Below, piece after piece: positions 1 through 9,162 of a stretch of 64,000 nt of DNA. The number at the start of each line of letters is the position of its first letter. Within the stretch, counting starts at the first letter, position 1. The stretch is from positions 1 to 64,000 of the forward strand of contig JANYHJ010000003.1 of assembly GCA_025359135.1 (NCBI GenBank). Reading direction: 5' to 3'. The notes beneath the pieces were generated by a model. That model was not told the DNA's origin. It saw nothing but the letters and a program-made list of their open reading frames with translations, and did no database searches. The DNA comes from Gemmatimonadota bacterium. Its GTDB lineage: Bacteria; Gemmatimonadota; Gemmatimonadetes; Gemmatimonadales; Gemmatimonadaceae. A program made the translations under genes and the position numbers.

Positions 1-117
1 GCCCTCGAGCGTCAACGCGATGATCCCCGCGCGTTCCGACAGCACGCCGCCCGCTGCTGCGAACAGATACGGCACCGCGATGCGCATCACCTGCAGCAGA
101 ATGTCGACGGCGCTCAT
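1..117 (-). CDS. ABC transporter permease, second subunit (partial, runs off left edge)
   Basis: Only the first 39 codons are in the window. They read as the start of a BmpC/YufQ-type membrane subunit of a nucleoside or sugar importer: MSAVDILLQVMR leads into a hydrophobic segment and then GVLSERAGIIALTLEG, the conserved N-terminal signature of this permease family. Its ATG overlaps the stop codon of the upstream permease in an ATGA arrangement, so it is the last visible gene of the four-gene importer operon that starts at 3768. Nothing can be said about the C-terminus. Confidence 0.85.
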   Translation of the reverse strand, partial: MSAVDILLQVMRIAVPYLFAAAGGVLSERAGIIALTLEG

Positions 118-1172
118 GCGTTGGTCTTGGCCGAGGCGCGCAGCACGCGCTTCACTTCAGGTGCGCTGACCGCGACTGCGAGAATCACCACGGCCTGCAG
201 CACTTCCATCATCTGCTTGGGCACGATCGCGTTGACCGCGAGCCCGCCCTGCGAGAGCGTCGCGAAGAGCAGCGCCGAGAGCACGATGCCTGCCGGATGG
301 TTGCGTCCCACCAGCGCCACGGCGATGCCCATGTAGCCGGTGCCGGATCCGAAGCCCTCTTCGTAATAGTGCTTGTAGCCGAGCACGTAGTTGATGCCGC
401 CGACCCCCGCGAGCGCGCCGCCGATCAGCATCGCGCGGAACCAGGTGCGCCCGAGTGGAATGCCGCCGTTCTCCGCGGCCTCGGGTTGCAACCCCACGGC
501 GCGCAGTTCGTAGCCGCCCTTGGTGCGGAAAAGAAACCACCAGCATGCTGCCGCGAGCGTGAGCGCGACGAGCAGCGTGAGGTTGGCCGCTGAGCCGCGG
601 AACGCCAGCGTGAAGTCCGCGAAGCGCGGAATGCCGCCCGCTGCGATCTCTGCGGTGTGCAACGAGTCGGGCACGTGCAGCTTGGCCGCGACGATCCAGT
701 TGAGGAAGGCGAGCACGACGAAGTTGAGCATGATCGTCACGATCACTTCGCTCGCGCCGAACTTCGCCTTGAGTGCGCCCGGCACCGCGCCCACCAACCC
801 ACCACCGATCGCGGCCGCCACAAGGCAGACGAGCGCGGCGAGCGGCCACGGCATCCCGGCTGGCAGCACGATGCCGGCCACCCCAGCCGCGAACCCGCCC
901 GCCGCCAACTGCGACTCGGCGCCGATGTTGAACAGCCCAGCGCGCAATGGGATCGCGACCGCAAGTCCCGTGCAAACGAGCGTCGTCGCCTTGTAGAGCG
1001 TCTGCCCGAATCCGTACGCATTGCCCCACGTACCCTCGAGCAGGATGCCGAAGACGTGGCCGGGGCTCTGCCCGAAAGCGAGGATCAACACGTCGCCTAC
1101 CACCAGCGCGATCGCGAGCGCCATGGCCGGCGGCAGCAGCGCTTCGTCCCAACGCACGGCGCGGTCGCTCAT
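114..1172 (-). CDS. ABC transporter permease, first subunit (BMP-type nucleoside/sugar importer)
   Basis: This is a 352-residue integral membrane permease of the branched-chain/ribose-type family that pairs with BMP substrate-binding proteins. It has about eight to ten hydrophobic segments and the family signature PLRAGLFNIGAESQLAAGG near residue 80, followed by FGASEVIVTIMLNFV. I chose the ATG giving MSDRAVRW because it overlaps the ATPase stop codon (ATGA at 1169-1172). A longer reading frame to 1235 exists, but its extra residues are arginine-rich and do not look real. It should form the heterodimeric membrane channel with the downstream permease. Confidence 0.9.
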   Translation of the reverse strand: MSDRAVRWDEALLPPAMALAIALVVGDVLILAFGQSPGHVFGILLEGTWGNAYGFGQTLYKATTLVCTGLAVAIPLRAGLFNIGAESQLAAGGFAAGVAGIVLPAGMPWPLAALVCLVAAAIGGGLVGAVPGALKAKFGASEVIVTIMLNFVVLAFLNWIVAAKLHVPDSLHTAEIAAGGIPRFADFTLAFRGSAANLTLLVALTLAAACWWFLFRTKGGYELRAVGLQPEAAENGGIPLGRTWFRAMLIGGALAGVGGINYVLGYKHYYEEGFGSGTGYMGIAVALVGRNHPAGIVLSALLFATLSQGGLAVNAIVPKQMMEVLQAVVILAVAVSAPEVKRVLRASAKTNA

Positions 1173-2734
1173 GCGGCGCCTGCCGTCGCGGTGCCCGCCT
1201 TCGCATCGCCCGACTTGATCGCGCCCGTCATCCACGGGCCGAGCGCGAGCGGTGTCGCGTCGTCGCCATTCACGATCGTGACGAACGTGCCGCCGTACAT
1301 CACCGCCACGCGCGTCGAAAGCGCGATCACTTCGCCCAGGTCCGCCGACACCAGCACGACGGCGGCGCCCGCATCGCGCGCGGCGCGCAGTCGAGCGTGG
1401 ATGAATTCGATCGCTCCGACATCCACGCCGCGCGTCGGTTGCGACGCGAGGATCACCGACGGCCAGCGCTCACCGCCCAGTTCGCGCGCGATCACGATCT
1501 TCTGCTGGTTGCCGCCCGAGAGGGCGCGCGCGGGCAACGTGGCATCGGCTGGACGGATGTCGAACTTCGCCACCTGCGCGCCGGCATTGGCGGCCACGCG
1601 CGCGCCGTCGAGCGACCAGGCGCCCGCGTACTGGTGCTGCCGCCCCATGATCAGGTTGTCGGCAATCGAGTAGTCGAGCACGAGCCCGCGCAGGTGACGG
1701 TCCTCGGGGATGTGTGCGAGTCCCAGGTCGATGCGCTCGCTCACCACGCACGACTGGATTGCGCGGCCGTCGAGCAGGATGCTGCCGCTCTCGCACGACC
1801 TGAGCCCCGCCAGCGCCTCGATCAGCTCCGTCTGGCCGTTCCCCTCGACCCCCGCGATGCCGAAGATCTCGCCCGCCTGCACGGTGAACGAGACGTGGTC
1901 CACGGCCCGCGCGCGCGTCGGTCCGCGCACCGAGAGGTCGCGCACCTCGAAGCGCGGCGTCGCCTGCGGCGGCACCACGACGCCGCTCGCCACGCGCTTC
2001 GCGAGCGACACCTCGCGTCCCACCATCGCGCGCGCGATGTCGGACGGCGTCGTGCCCGCGGTCGCCATCCGTCCCACCGTCTCGCCCGCCCGCATCACGG
2101 TGATCGTGTCCGAAATGTCGATCACTTCGTCGAGCTTGTGCGTGATCAGCACCACCGTGCCGCCGTTCGCGCGCAACGTGCGCAGCACGCGCCACAACTC
2201 CTGCACCTCAGGCGGCGAGAGCACGGCCGTCGGCTCGTCGAGAATCAGGATGCGTGCACCACGGAACAGCACCTTGAGGATCTCGACGCGCTGCGCTTCT
2301 CCCACGCTCAAGTCCGCCACCCTGCGCGCAGGATCGACCGCGAGCCCCGTCCGTTCGCAGAGCGCACGCACGGCATCCTCCGCGCCGGCGCGGTCGAGCG
2401 ACACGCCCTTCGTCATCTCGCGGCCAAGCATGACGTTCTCGGCCACCGTCAGCGTCGGCACGAGCATGAAGTGCTGGTGCACCATGCCGACCCCCGCGGC
2501 GATCGCGGCCTTCGTGTCCCATCCCGTCACGTCGCGGCCCTCGACGTGTGCGCTGCCTCCGTCCGGCGTGAACATGCCGGCCAGCACGCGCATCAACGTG
2601 CTCTTGCCCGCGCCGTTTTCCCCCATGAGGGCGTGGATCTCGCTGTTCGCGATGGTCAGTGACGCGTTGCGGATCGCCTGCACCGGGCCGAACGACTTCG
2701 CGATCCCTGAGAGCGCGATGGCGGGCTCGTTCAT
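1169..2734 (-). CDS. ABC transporter ATP-binding protein with two fused nucleotide-binding domains
   Basis: The 521-residue protein carries two ATPase domains in tandem, as in the RbsA/YufO family. Domain 1 has a Walker A GENGAGKST at residues 38-46, signature LSVGEAQRVEILK and Walker B ILILDEPTAVL. Domain 2 has the degenerate P-loop GVEGNGQTEL, signature LSGGNQQKIVIARE and SQPTRGVDVGAIE, a weak Walker B typical of the catalytically reduced second half in this family. It energises uptake by the neighbouring permeases. Its start overlaps the end of the binding-protein gene by 4 bp, implying translational coupling. Confidence 0.95.
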   Translation of the reverse strand: MNEPAIALSGIAKSFGPVQAIRNASLTIANSEIHALMGENGAGKSTLMRVLAGMFTPDGGSAHVEGRDVTGWDTKAAIAAGVGMVHQHFMLVPTLTVAENVMLGREMTKGVSLDRAGAEDAVRALCERTGLAVDPARRVADLSVGEAQRVEILKVLFRGARILILDEPTAVLSPPEVQELWRVLRTLRANGGTVVLITHKLDEVIDISDTITVMRAGETVGRMATAGTTPSDIARAMVGREVSLAKRVASGVVVPPQATPRFEVRDLSVRGPTRARAVDHVSFTVQAGEIFGIAGVEGNGQTELIEALAGLRSCESGSILLDGRAIQSCVVSERIDLGLAHIPEDRHLRGLVLDYSIADNLIMGRQHQYAGAWSLDGARVAANAGAQVAKFDIRPADATLPARALSGGNQQKIVIARELGGERWPSVILASQPTRGVDVGAIEFIHARLRAARDAGAAVVLVSADLGEVIALSTRVAVMYGGTFVTIVNGDDATPLALGPWMTGAIKSGDAKAGTATAGAA

Positions 2735-3768
2735 GTGGTGCTCGGCACCTTGATCGTGCCGGCGATGATCTCGCGCTTGAGCGCCTCGACGCGCGCACGC
2801 ACCGCATCGGAAATGAGCGCCTTGTTGTTCGCGTCGTAGACGTAGCCCACGCCGTCTTCCGCGAGGCCGAAGCCGATCACGCCGCCCTGGAAGCTGCCCG
2901 ACTGCACGCGCTTGATCGCGTCGAACACCGACGCGTCGATCCCTTTCACCATCGAGGTCAACACGTGGCCGGGCGCCTCGCGGAACTGGTCCGCGTCCAC
3001 GCCGATCGCGAGCGCGTCCATCGTGCGTGCAGCCTCGAACACGCCGAGCCCCGTTGAGCCCGACGCGTGGAAGATCACCTTCACGCCGCCCTGGTACTGC
3101 GCGAGCGCGAGCTCCTTGCCGCGGCTCGGATTGCGGAAGGCCACGGGCGTGACGCCCGCGTACTGCGCAATCACCTCGCAGTCGGGACAGACGTGCTTCA
3201 CGCCGGCCGTGTAGCCCGCCTCGAACTTGCGGATGAGCGGCGAGTCCATGCCGCCAATGAAGCCGAGCTTCTTCGAGCCACCGGAGAGCGCCGCGATCGC
3301 GCCCACGAGAAACGAGCCCTCCTCCTCGCGGAACTTGAGCGCGGCCAGGTTGGCCGGTGGCGGAATCACCTTGCCATCCTTGTCGCTGCCCACCGCGTAG
3401 TCCACGCCGCCGAACTTCGTGTTCGGATACTCGGCGGCGAGCTTGTTGAGGTCGTCGGTGAAGATGAAGCCGACGCCGATGACGAGATCGTTGCCCTCGG
3501 CGGCCAGCAGGCGCAATCCCGGCTCACGATCACTGCCGTCGCCGGGCTCGATGAAGGTGACGTTGGCGCCGAGCTCCTTGCGGGCGCGCTCGCCGCCGAG
3601 GTAGGCGCCGTCGTTGAACGACTTGTCGCCGCGGCCGCCCAAGTCGAAGACGATGCCGATGCGGACACGCTTCGCCGTCGGCGCCACCGCGGCACCGGCA
3701 GGCCGAACCAGGAGCAGGGCCACGTGCACCAACAGGAGGGCCCCGAGAACGGCCAGCAGCTTCCGCAT
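2731..3768 (-). CDS. BMP-family ABC transporter substrate-binding protein
   Basis: This 345-residue exported protein starts with a signal peptide (MRKLLAVLGALLLVHVALLL...) and no obvious lipobox cysteine, unlike many BMP lipoproteins. The mature part has the hallmarks of the basic membrane protein/PnrA family: VRIGIVFDLGGRGDKSFNDGAY, then GFIGGMDSPLIRKFEAGYTAG and HASGSTGLGVFEAA. The family binds nucleosides and is inferred to do so here; the ligand is not provable from sequence. It is the first gene of a tightly overlapped four-gene minus-strand operon and faces the divergent gene at 3832 across 63 bp, which must hold both promoters. Confidence 0.92.
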   Translation of the reverse strand: MRKLLAVLGALLLVHVALLLVRPAGAAVAPTAKRVRIGIVFDLGGRGDKSFNDGAYLGGERARKELGANVTFIEPGDGSDREPGLRLLAAEGNDLVIGVGFIFTDDLNKLAAEYPNTKFGGVDYAVGSDKDGKVIPPPANLAALKFREEEGSFLVGAIAALSGGSKKLGFIGGMDSPLIRKFEAGYTAGVKHVCPDCEVIAQYAGVTPVAFRNPSRGKELALAQYQGGVKVIFHASGSTGLGVFEAARTMDALAIGVDADQFREAPGHVLTSMVKGIDASVFDAIKRVQSGSFQGGVIGFGLAEDGVGYVYDANNKALISDAVRARVEALKREIIAGTIKVPSTT

Positions 3769-3831
3769 GAGGGGGGAAAGCTCGCCCCGGGGCCGTTGCC
3801 GCTCAAGGCGTCGAGGCGTCCTTGTTCACCC

Positions 3832-4410
3832 ATGTCTGATGCGAAGCAGAGCAGTGCCGAATGGGCCGAAGGCCGCTCATGGCTCCCACGCGCGCTCATC
3901 CTCGCGTGGGTGGGCTGGATGGCGGTCACCGCACTGCGCGACCCCGACTACCAGAGCGTCTTTCGCGGCGTGAACTTCGGCATCCACGAGTTCGGCCACA
4001 TCGCGTTCGGTGGCTTCGGCCTGTTCGTCGGTGTGCTCGGCGGCAGCCTGATGCAGCTGCTGGTGCCCGCGCTCGCGGGTCTCGCGATTTTCCTGACGCA
4101 ACGCGACTGGTTCGCGCTGTCGGTGTGTGGCGCCTGGTTCGCGGGCTCGCTCGCGGAGCTGTCGCGTTACATCGGCGACGCGCGAGCGCTCGAGATGGAC
4201 TTGGTCTCGCTCGGCGAGGACGACGGCTCCAGCGAATTCACCGGCCACGACTGGAACTACCTGCTCTACAAGACCGGTCACCTGCAGGATGACCTCAAGA
4301 TCGCGGCGTTCTGCCGGTTCGTCGCCGCCGTGATTCTCTTCGTGAGCGTGTTGCACGCGCTTCGGTTGTTCTGGCTGATGGCGACGGCGAAGAAAGCGGA
4401 CGCCAAGTAG
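3832..4410 (+). CDS. Membrane protein with an HExxH (HEFGH) motif, possible intramembrane metalloprotease
   Basis: This 192-residue protein of unknown function has about four hydrophobic segments (roughly 20-35, 58-72, 75-90 and 165-182). It carries IHEFGHIAFGGFG at residues 51-63, an HExxH zinc-protease-like motif at the edge of a membrane segment, and later the conserved-looking GHDWNYLL, whose histidine and aspartate could complete a metal site. That is a guess from motifs; no named family was recognised with certainty. The start ATG at 3832 was chosen over longer frames that run through the divergent promoter. It lies 9 bp upstream of nadB and is probably co-transcribed with it. Confidence 0.7.
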   Translation: MSDAKQSSAEWAEGRSWLPRALILAWVGWMAVTALRDPDYQSVFRGVNFGIHEFGHIAFGGFGLFVGVLGGSLMQLLVPALAGLAIFLTQRDWFALSVCGAWFAGSLAELSRYIGDARALEMDLVSLGEDDGSSEFTGHDWNYLLYKTGHLQDDLKIAAFCRFVAAVILFVSVLHALRLFWLMATAKKADAK

Positions 4411-4419
4411 CTTTGCTTC

Positions 4420-5931
4420 ATGGCTGATCGCATCCGCACGCGCTTCCTCGTCATCGGAAGCGGTGTCGCCGGGCTCCACTCCGCCTGGCGCGCTTCGCAG
4501 GACGGCGACGTCATGGTGCTCACCAAGCGCGCGCTCTTCGACAGCGCCACCGCGTGGGCCCAGGGCGGCATTGCCGCCGCGCTCGGCGCCGGTGATTCAC
4601 CCGAGCTGCATCGCGACGACACGCTCGCCGCAGGCGCCGCGCTCTGTGACGCCGCCGCTGTCGAGGTGCTCGTCGAGGAAGGCCCGGCGCGCGTGCGCGA
4701 ACTGCAGACCGCCGGCGCGCGCTTCGACCTCGACCCGCGCGGCCGCCTCAAGCTTGGCAAGGAAGCCGCGCACTCGCGCTCGCGCATCGTTCATGCACAG
4801 GGTGACCAGACCGGCGCCGAGATCCAGCGCACGCTCATGGCGCGCGTGCGAGAGTCGAAGCGCATCGAGGTCGTGGAATTCGCGCGCGTACTCGACCTGA
4901 TCGTCAGCGATGGCGTCTGCGTCGGCGTGCGCGCGTCGGTGGGCGGCCGGGCCGTCGAGATCATCGCCGATGCCACCGTGCTCGCGGCCGGCGGCTGCGG
5001 CCAGCTCTATCGCTACACGACCAATCCCGTGGTCGCCACGGGTGACGGCTACGCGATCGCGCATCGCGCCGGCGCGAAGCTCGCCGACATGGAGTTCGTG
5101 CAGTTCCATCCCACCGCGCTCGAGACGCCCGAGAATCCGCTCGCGCTCATCTCCGAGGCGGTTCGTGGCGAGGGTGCCCGGCTCGTCAACGATCGTGGCC
5201 AGCGCTTCATGTCGGGCAAGCATCGCCTCGCGGAACTCGCGCCGCGCGACATCGTCGCCCGCGCGATCTTCCGCCAGCAGCAGGACGGCCATCGTGTCTT
5301 CCTCGACGCGCGCAAGCTCGGTCGCGGCTTCCAGCGCCGGTTCCCGGGCATCTTCACGATCTGTCGCGCACGCGGCGTCGATCCCGCCACGGACCTGATT
5401 CCCGTCACCCCCGCGGCGCACTACATGATGGGCGGCGTCGTGGTGGACCTGACAGGTCGTTCGAGCATGCCGCGCCTCTATGCGGTGGGCGAGGTCTCGC
5501 GCACGGGCGTGCACGGCGCCAACCGGCTCGCGTCCAATTCGCTGCTCGAGGGGCTGGTGTTCGCGGAGCGCGTCGCGCGTGACATCTCCAACACGCCGAA
5601 GCTCACCGCGCTACCCCGCAAGGGCAGCTGGACGGTGCCATCCCTCACGGATCGCGGCGCGGCACAGGTGGCCGCCGATCGCGTGCGCCAGCTCATGTGG
5701 GAGCACGCCGGCATCGATCGGTCGGCGCGCGGACTGCGCGAGGCGCTCGAGCAGCTCGAGGAGGTCGATGACCGGTTGCCCGTCGGCGCCACCGAGGAAG
5801 CCAACATGATCGAAACGGCGCGTCTGATCGCGACCGGCGCGCTGATGCGGAAGGAGAGCCGCGGCGGGCACTACCGCAGCGACTTCCCGCACCAGAAGCG
5901 GAAGTGGAAGGGGAAGCACATCGAGTGGTAG
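4420..5931 (+). CDS. nadB: L-aspartate oxidase
   Basis: NadB oxidises L-aspartate to iminoaspartate with FAD, the first step of de novo NAD synthesis. The 503-residue protein has an N-terminal dinucleotide-binding GSGVAGLHSA, the FAD-contacting ATAWAQGGIAAALG segment, HPTALETPE, SEAVRGEGARLVND and the diagnostic GVHGANRLASNSLLEGLVF. The C-terminal helical domain is complete and ends with HYRSDFP. Succinate dehydrogenase flavoproteins are similar, but the overall length, the absence of a histidyl-FAD HTS motif and nearby nadA/nadC favour NadB. The partner genes are displaced about 4 kb downstream. Confidence 0.95.
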   Translation: MADRIRTRFLVIGSGVAGLHSAWRASQDGDVMVLTKRALFDSATAWAQGGIAAALGAGDSPELHRDDTLAAGAALCDAAAVEVLVEEGPARVRELQTAGARFDLDPRGRLKLGKEAAHSRSRIVHAQGDQTGAEIQRTLMARVRESKRIEVVEFARVLDLIVSDGVCVGVRASVGGRAVEIIADATVLAAGGCGQLYRYTTNPVVATGDGYAIAHRAGAKLADMEFVQFHPTALETPENPLALISEAVRGEGARLVNDRGQRFMSGKHRLAELAPRDIVARAIFRQQQDGHRVFLDARKLGRGFQRRFPGIFTICRARGVDPATDLIPVTPAAHYMMGGVVVDLTGRSSMPRLYAVGEVSRTGVHGANRLASNSLLEGLVFAERVARDISNTPKLTALPRKGSWTVPSLTDRGAAQVAADRVRQLMWEHAGIDRSARGLREALEQLEEVDDRLPVGATEEANMIETARLIATGALMRKESRGGHYRSDFPHQKRKWKGKHIEW

Positions 5932-6109
5932 GCGCGTGACCATCGCGGGCCGCGTGCCCGTTCGAGCGGCAAGCAGTGCACCCCGTTCCCCCTGACGGGC
6001 CGCGTGCAACGCCCGTATCGTCTCGCGCGTTCACCGACACGAGCCATTCGCGAGCGTCGCTCGGCTGCGCAGCAGTTCGTGCGATCATCCACACTGTTCT
6101 GAGGCGTTG

Positions 6110-7702
6110 ATGTCAACGAATCGTCGGGACTTCGTACGCGCAGGAGCCGCAGCCGCGGCGGGCGCGCTCCTCCTGCCGCGCGGACTGGGCGCCCAGCCGG
6201 CCAAGCGGCTCATCGCCACGCCCACCGAAATCTTCGAGGGCGAGATCGCGCTCGAGGCGCTCAACGCCGCGCGCGACGCCGGTGCGCAGTACGCCGACGC
6301 GCGCGTCGGACGCTACCGCCGCCAGGCCCTCAATACGCGCGAGCGCCAGATCACCTCGGTCTCCGACGCCGAGTCGTACGGCATCGGCGTCCGCGCCCTT
6401 GTCGACGGCTCATGGGGCTTCGCGTCGACGGCCACCATGACCAAGGATGCGGTGGTGCAGTGTGCGCGCACCGCCGTGCGCCTCGCGCGCGCCGCCCGCA
6501 CGACGCAACGCCGACCCGTCGAGCTTGCGCCCGTGGCGCCGGTCAAGGGCACGTGGATCACGCCGATCGTCAAGGATCCCATCGAGGTGCCGATCGAGGA
6601 AAAGGTCGCGCTCCTCTTCGCCACCAACGAGGCCGCGCTCAAGGTGCCGAAGATCCGCTTCTGCACGTCGGGGCTGCAGCTGCTGCGCGAAGTCAAGACG
6701 CTCGCCACCACCGAAGGCACGCTCATCACGCAGACCTTCATCCGCTCGGAAGCGAGCTTCAGCGCCACCGCCGCCGGCGACGGTCTCGTCGAGACCTTCA
6801 GCGAGGAGCTTCCTCCGCGCAGCGAGGGCTGGGAGTACATCGAATCGCTCGACATGCCCGCGCACGCCGCCGAGTGGGCGCAGGTGGCGGTCGAGAAGCT
6901 CTCCGCGCGCACGGTCGATGCCGGACGCTACGACCTCATCCTCCAGCCGACCAACCTCTGGCTCACGATCCATGAGTCGATCGGCCACCCGACGGAACTC
7001 GACCGCGCCATGGGCTTCGAGGCCAACTTCGCCGGCACGAGCTTCGTCTCGCCGCCGGAGAAGATGATCAACAAGCTCAAGTACGGCCCGTCGCTCATGA
7101 ACATCCAGGGTGATCGCACGCAGGAACACTCGGTGGGCCTCTGCGCGTGGGACGACGAGGGCGTGCCCGCCGACAAGTGGCTCATCATCGACAAGGGCAT
7201 GTTCAAGGAATACCAGACCACGCGCGAACAGGCCGCCTGGGTCTCCAAGCTCTCGGGGACGAAGCGCTCGCACGGCTGCTCGTACGCCGACTCGTGGGAC
7301 ACGGTGCAGTTCCAGCGCATGCCCAACGTCTCGCTGCTGCCGGCCGAGAAGGACGTCACGCTCAACGACATCGTCGCGGCCACCGATCGCGGCGTCATGA
7401 TCCGCAATCGCGGCTCGTGGTCGATCGATCACCAGCGCTACAACTTCTCGTTCTCGGGACAGGCGTTCTACGAGGTCAAGGGCGGCAAGGTCGTCGGCAT
7501 GCTCAAGGACGTCGCCTACCAGGCCAACACCCCCGTCTTCTGGAACTCGATGGACATGATCGGTGGCAAGTCGAGCTACTGGCTGGGCGGCACCTTCTCC
7601 GACGGCAAGGGCGAGCCACCGCAATCGAACTCGATCAGTCACGGCTGTCCGCCCGCGCGCTTCCGCAACGTCAACATCGTCAATACGGGGAGGGCGGTCT
7701 GA
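6110..7702 (+). CDS. TldD-like zinc metalloprotease with a twin-arginine signal
   Basis: This 530-residue member of the TldD/PmbA (peptidase U62) family has the zinc motif HESIGH at residues 288-293 followed by PTELDRAMGFEANFAGTSF. TldD-PmbA complexes are known to cleave unfolded peptides and leader peptides in the cytoplasm. Here the N-terminus reads NRRDFVRAGAAAAAGALLLP followed by GLGAQ, a twin-arginine export signal with a plausible cleavage site, so this protein may be periplasmic. The ATG at 6110 is chosen over a TTG one codon upstream. It overlaps the downstream partner gene (TGATG), indicating a heterodimer pair. Confidence 0.92.
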   Translation: MSTNRRDFVRAGAAAAAGALLLPRGLGAQPAKRLIATPTEIFEGEIALEALNAARDAGAQYADARVGRYRRQALNTRERQITSVSDAESYGIGVRALVDGSWGFASTATMTKDAVVQCARTAVRLARAARTTQRRPVELAPVAPVKGTWITPIVKDPIEVPIEEKVALLFATNEAALKVPKIRFCTSGLQLLREVKTLATTEGTLITQTFIRSEASFSATAAGDGLVETFSEELPPRSEGWEYIESLDMPAHAAEWAQVAVEKLSARTVDAGRYDLILQPTNLWLTIHESIGHPTELDRAMGFEANFAGTSFVSPPEKMINKLKYGPSLMNIQGDRTQEHSVGLCAWDDEGVPADKWLIIDKGMFKEYQTTREQAAWVSKLSGTKRSHGCSYADSWDTVQFQRMPNVSLLPAEKDVTLNDIVAATDRGVMIRNRGSWSIDHQRYNFSFSGQAFYEVKGGKVVGMLKDVAYQANTPVFWNSMDMIGGKSSYWLGGTFSDGKGEPPQSNSISHGCPPARFRNVNIVNTGRAV

Positions 7703-9120
7703 TGTCACCCAAGTCCCTCTTCGACCAGGCCGGCGCCCAGTTCCTCTCGCGCGAAGACGCCAAGGCACTCACCGACAAGATCCTCGCGTTCTCCAAGGCC
7801 GACGAGACGCGCGTCAATGTGCGGAGCGGCTGGCAGGGCAACACGCGCTTTGCGGGCGGACAGGTCACCACGTCCGGCAACGGCTCCAACACGGTCGTCA
7901 CGGTGCAGAGCACCATCGGCCGCAAGCGCGCATCGGCCACGACCAACGTGCTCGACACCGACTCGCTCCGCCGCACGGTGGAACTCGCCGAGCGTCTCGC
8001 CAAGCTTTCGCCGGACGATCCGGAGCTGATGCCCGAGCTCGGACCGCAGAGCTATCCCGAGATCAAGAACTACTTCGACTCGACCGCGAACCTCACCCCT
8101 GAGCAGGGCGCGGCCACTGCGCACAAGGCCATCCAGACGGCCGAGGGCGTGTGGAAGGAATCGAAGGGCAGCGGTGATCTCTTCATGGCGGGCTTCCTCG
8201 ACGCGGACGCCAGCGCTGCGGTCGTCGCCACGAGCCGTGGACTGTTCGCGTATCACCGCTCGAGCAACGTGCGCATGAGCAACACCGCACGCACGCCGGA
8301 TGCCACGGGCTCGGGGTGGGCCGCGGCCAATGCGCGCGATTTCGCGATGATCGATCCGGTCTTCCTCGGCCGCCGTGCCGCGATGAAGGCGGCGCTCTCG
8401 CGCTCACCCGTGGCCGTCGAGCCCGGGCTCTACACGGTCGTACTCGAACCCGCGGCCGCAGCGCAGCTCGTGGGGCAGATCGGCGGTGCGCTCAACGCGC
8501 GCGCCGCGGAAGAAGGTCGCAACGCCTTCTCGCAGCGCGGCGGTGGCACCAAGCTCGGCCAGAAGCTCTTCGACGACCGCGTCAGCTTCTACTCCGATCC
8601 GTCCGATCCCGACATCCTCGGCGATCCGTTCGATGGCGGAGGCTTTCCTGGCAGCCGTCACGTCTGGATCGAGGGTGGCGTGCTCAAGGAGCTGCAGTAC
8701 GATCGCTTCTGGGCGCAAAAGAAGGGTGTCGCCCCGACGACGGGCGGCGGTGGTGGGCGCTTCGGCGGTGGTGGCGGCTTCGGATTCGGCGGCGGCGTGC
8801 GCATGGTCGGTGGCACCAAGTCGCTCGACGATCTGATCGCCGGCACCACGCGCGGCATTCTCTGCACCCACTTCTTCTACACGAACGTGCTCGACCCGCG
8901 CTCCATGATGCTCACCGGCCTCACGCGCGACGGCACCTTCCTCATCGAGCAGGGGAAGATCGTGCGGCCGGTCAAGAACTTCCGCTTCAACCAGAGCATC
9001 ATGCAGATGCTCAACAACATCGAGGAGATCGGGAAGTCCGATCGCGCGGAGAGCGGCAGCCCCGCGCCGCCGATGCGCGTGCGGGACTTCACCTTCGCGA
9101 GCCTCTCGGACGCGGTGTAG
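7702..9120 (+). CDS. PmbA/TldD-family partner protein with a glycine-rich insertion
   Basis: This 472-residue TldD/PmbA family member lacks the HExxxH zinc motif and is therefore the non-metal partner (PmbA/TldE-like) of the upstream gene. The C-terminal half retains the family fold, with FLIEQGKIVRPVKNFRFNQS and MLNNIEEIGKSDR. Around residues 345-370 it carries a strongly glycine-rich stretch (GGGGGRFGGGGGFGFGGG) that is not usual for the family and looks like a flexible surface loop. No signal peptide is present, in contrast with the Tat signal of its partner. Its ATG overlaps the upstream TGA. Confidence 0.9.
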   Translation: MSPKSLFDQAGAQFLSREDAKALTDKILAFSKADETRVNVRSGWQGNTRFAGGQVTTSGNGSNTVVTVQSTIGRKRASATTNVLDTDSLRRTVELAERLAKLSPDDPELMPELGPQSYPEIKNYFDSTANLTPEQGAATAHKAIQTAEGVWKESKGSGDLFMAGFLDADASAAVVATSRGLFAYHRSSNVRMSNTARTPDATGSGWAAANARDFAMIDPVFLGRRAAMKAALSRSPVAVEPGLYTVVLEPAAAAQLVGQIGGALNARAAEEGRNAFSQRGGGTKLGQKLFDDRVSFYSDPSDPDILGDPFDGGGFPGSRHVWIEGGVLKELQYDRFWAQKKGVAPTTGGGGGRFGGGGGFGFGGGVRMVGGTKSLDDLIAGTTRGILCTHFFYTNVLDPRSMMLTGLTRDGTFLIEQGKIVRPVKNFRFNQSIMQMLNNIEEIGKSDRAESGSPAPPMRVRDFTFASLSDAV

Positions 9121-9162
9121 GCGAGGGTTGTCGGGCGCGGGCCGGAGTTGACTACTTGACCA

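Noticed and set aside
947-2662. A 571-residue open frame on the plus strand
   Set aside because: It lies antisense to the ABC ATPase, is arginine- and alanine-rich without any family motif, and is explained by the high GC content that suppresses stop codons.
7147-9120. A very long plus-strand frame giving 657 residues
   Set aside because: Only the part from 7702 is the PmbA-like gene; the preceding residues are an out-of-frame reading of the TldD-like gene.
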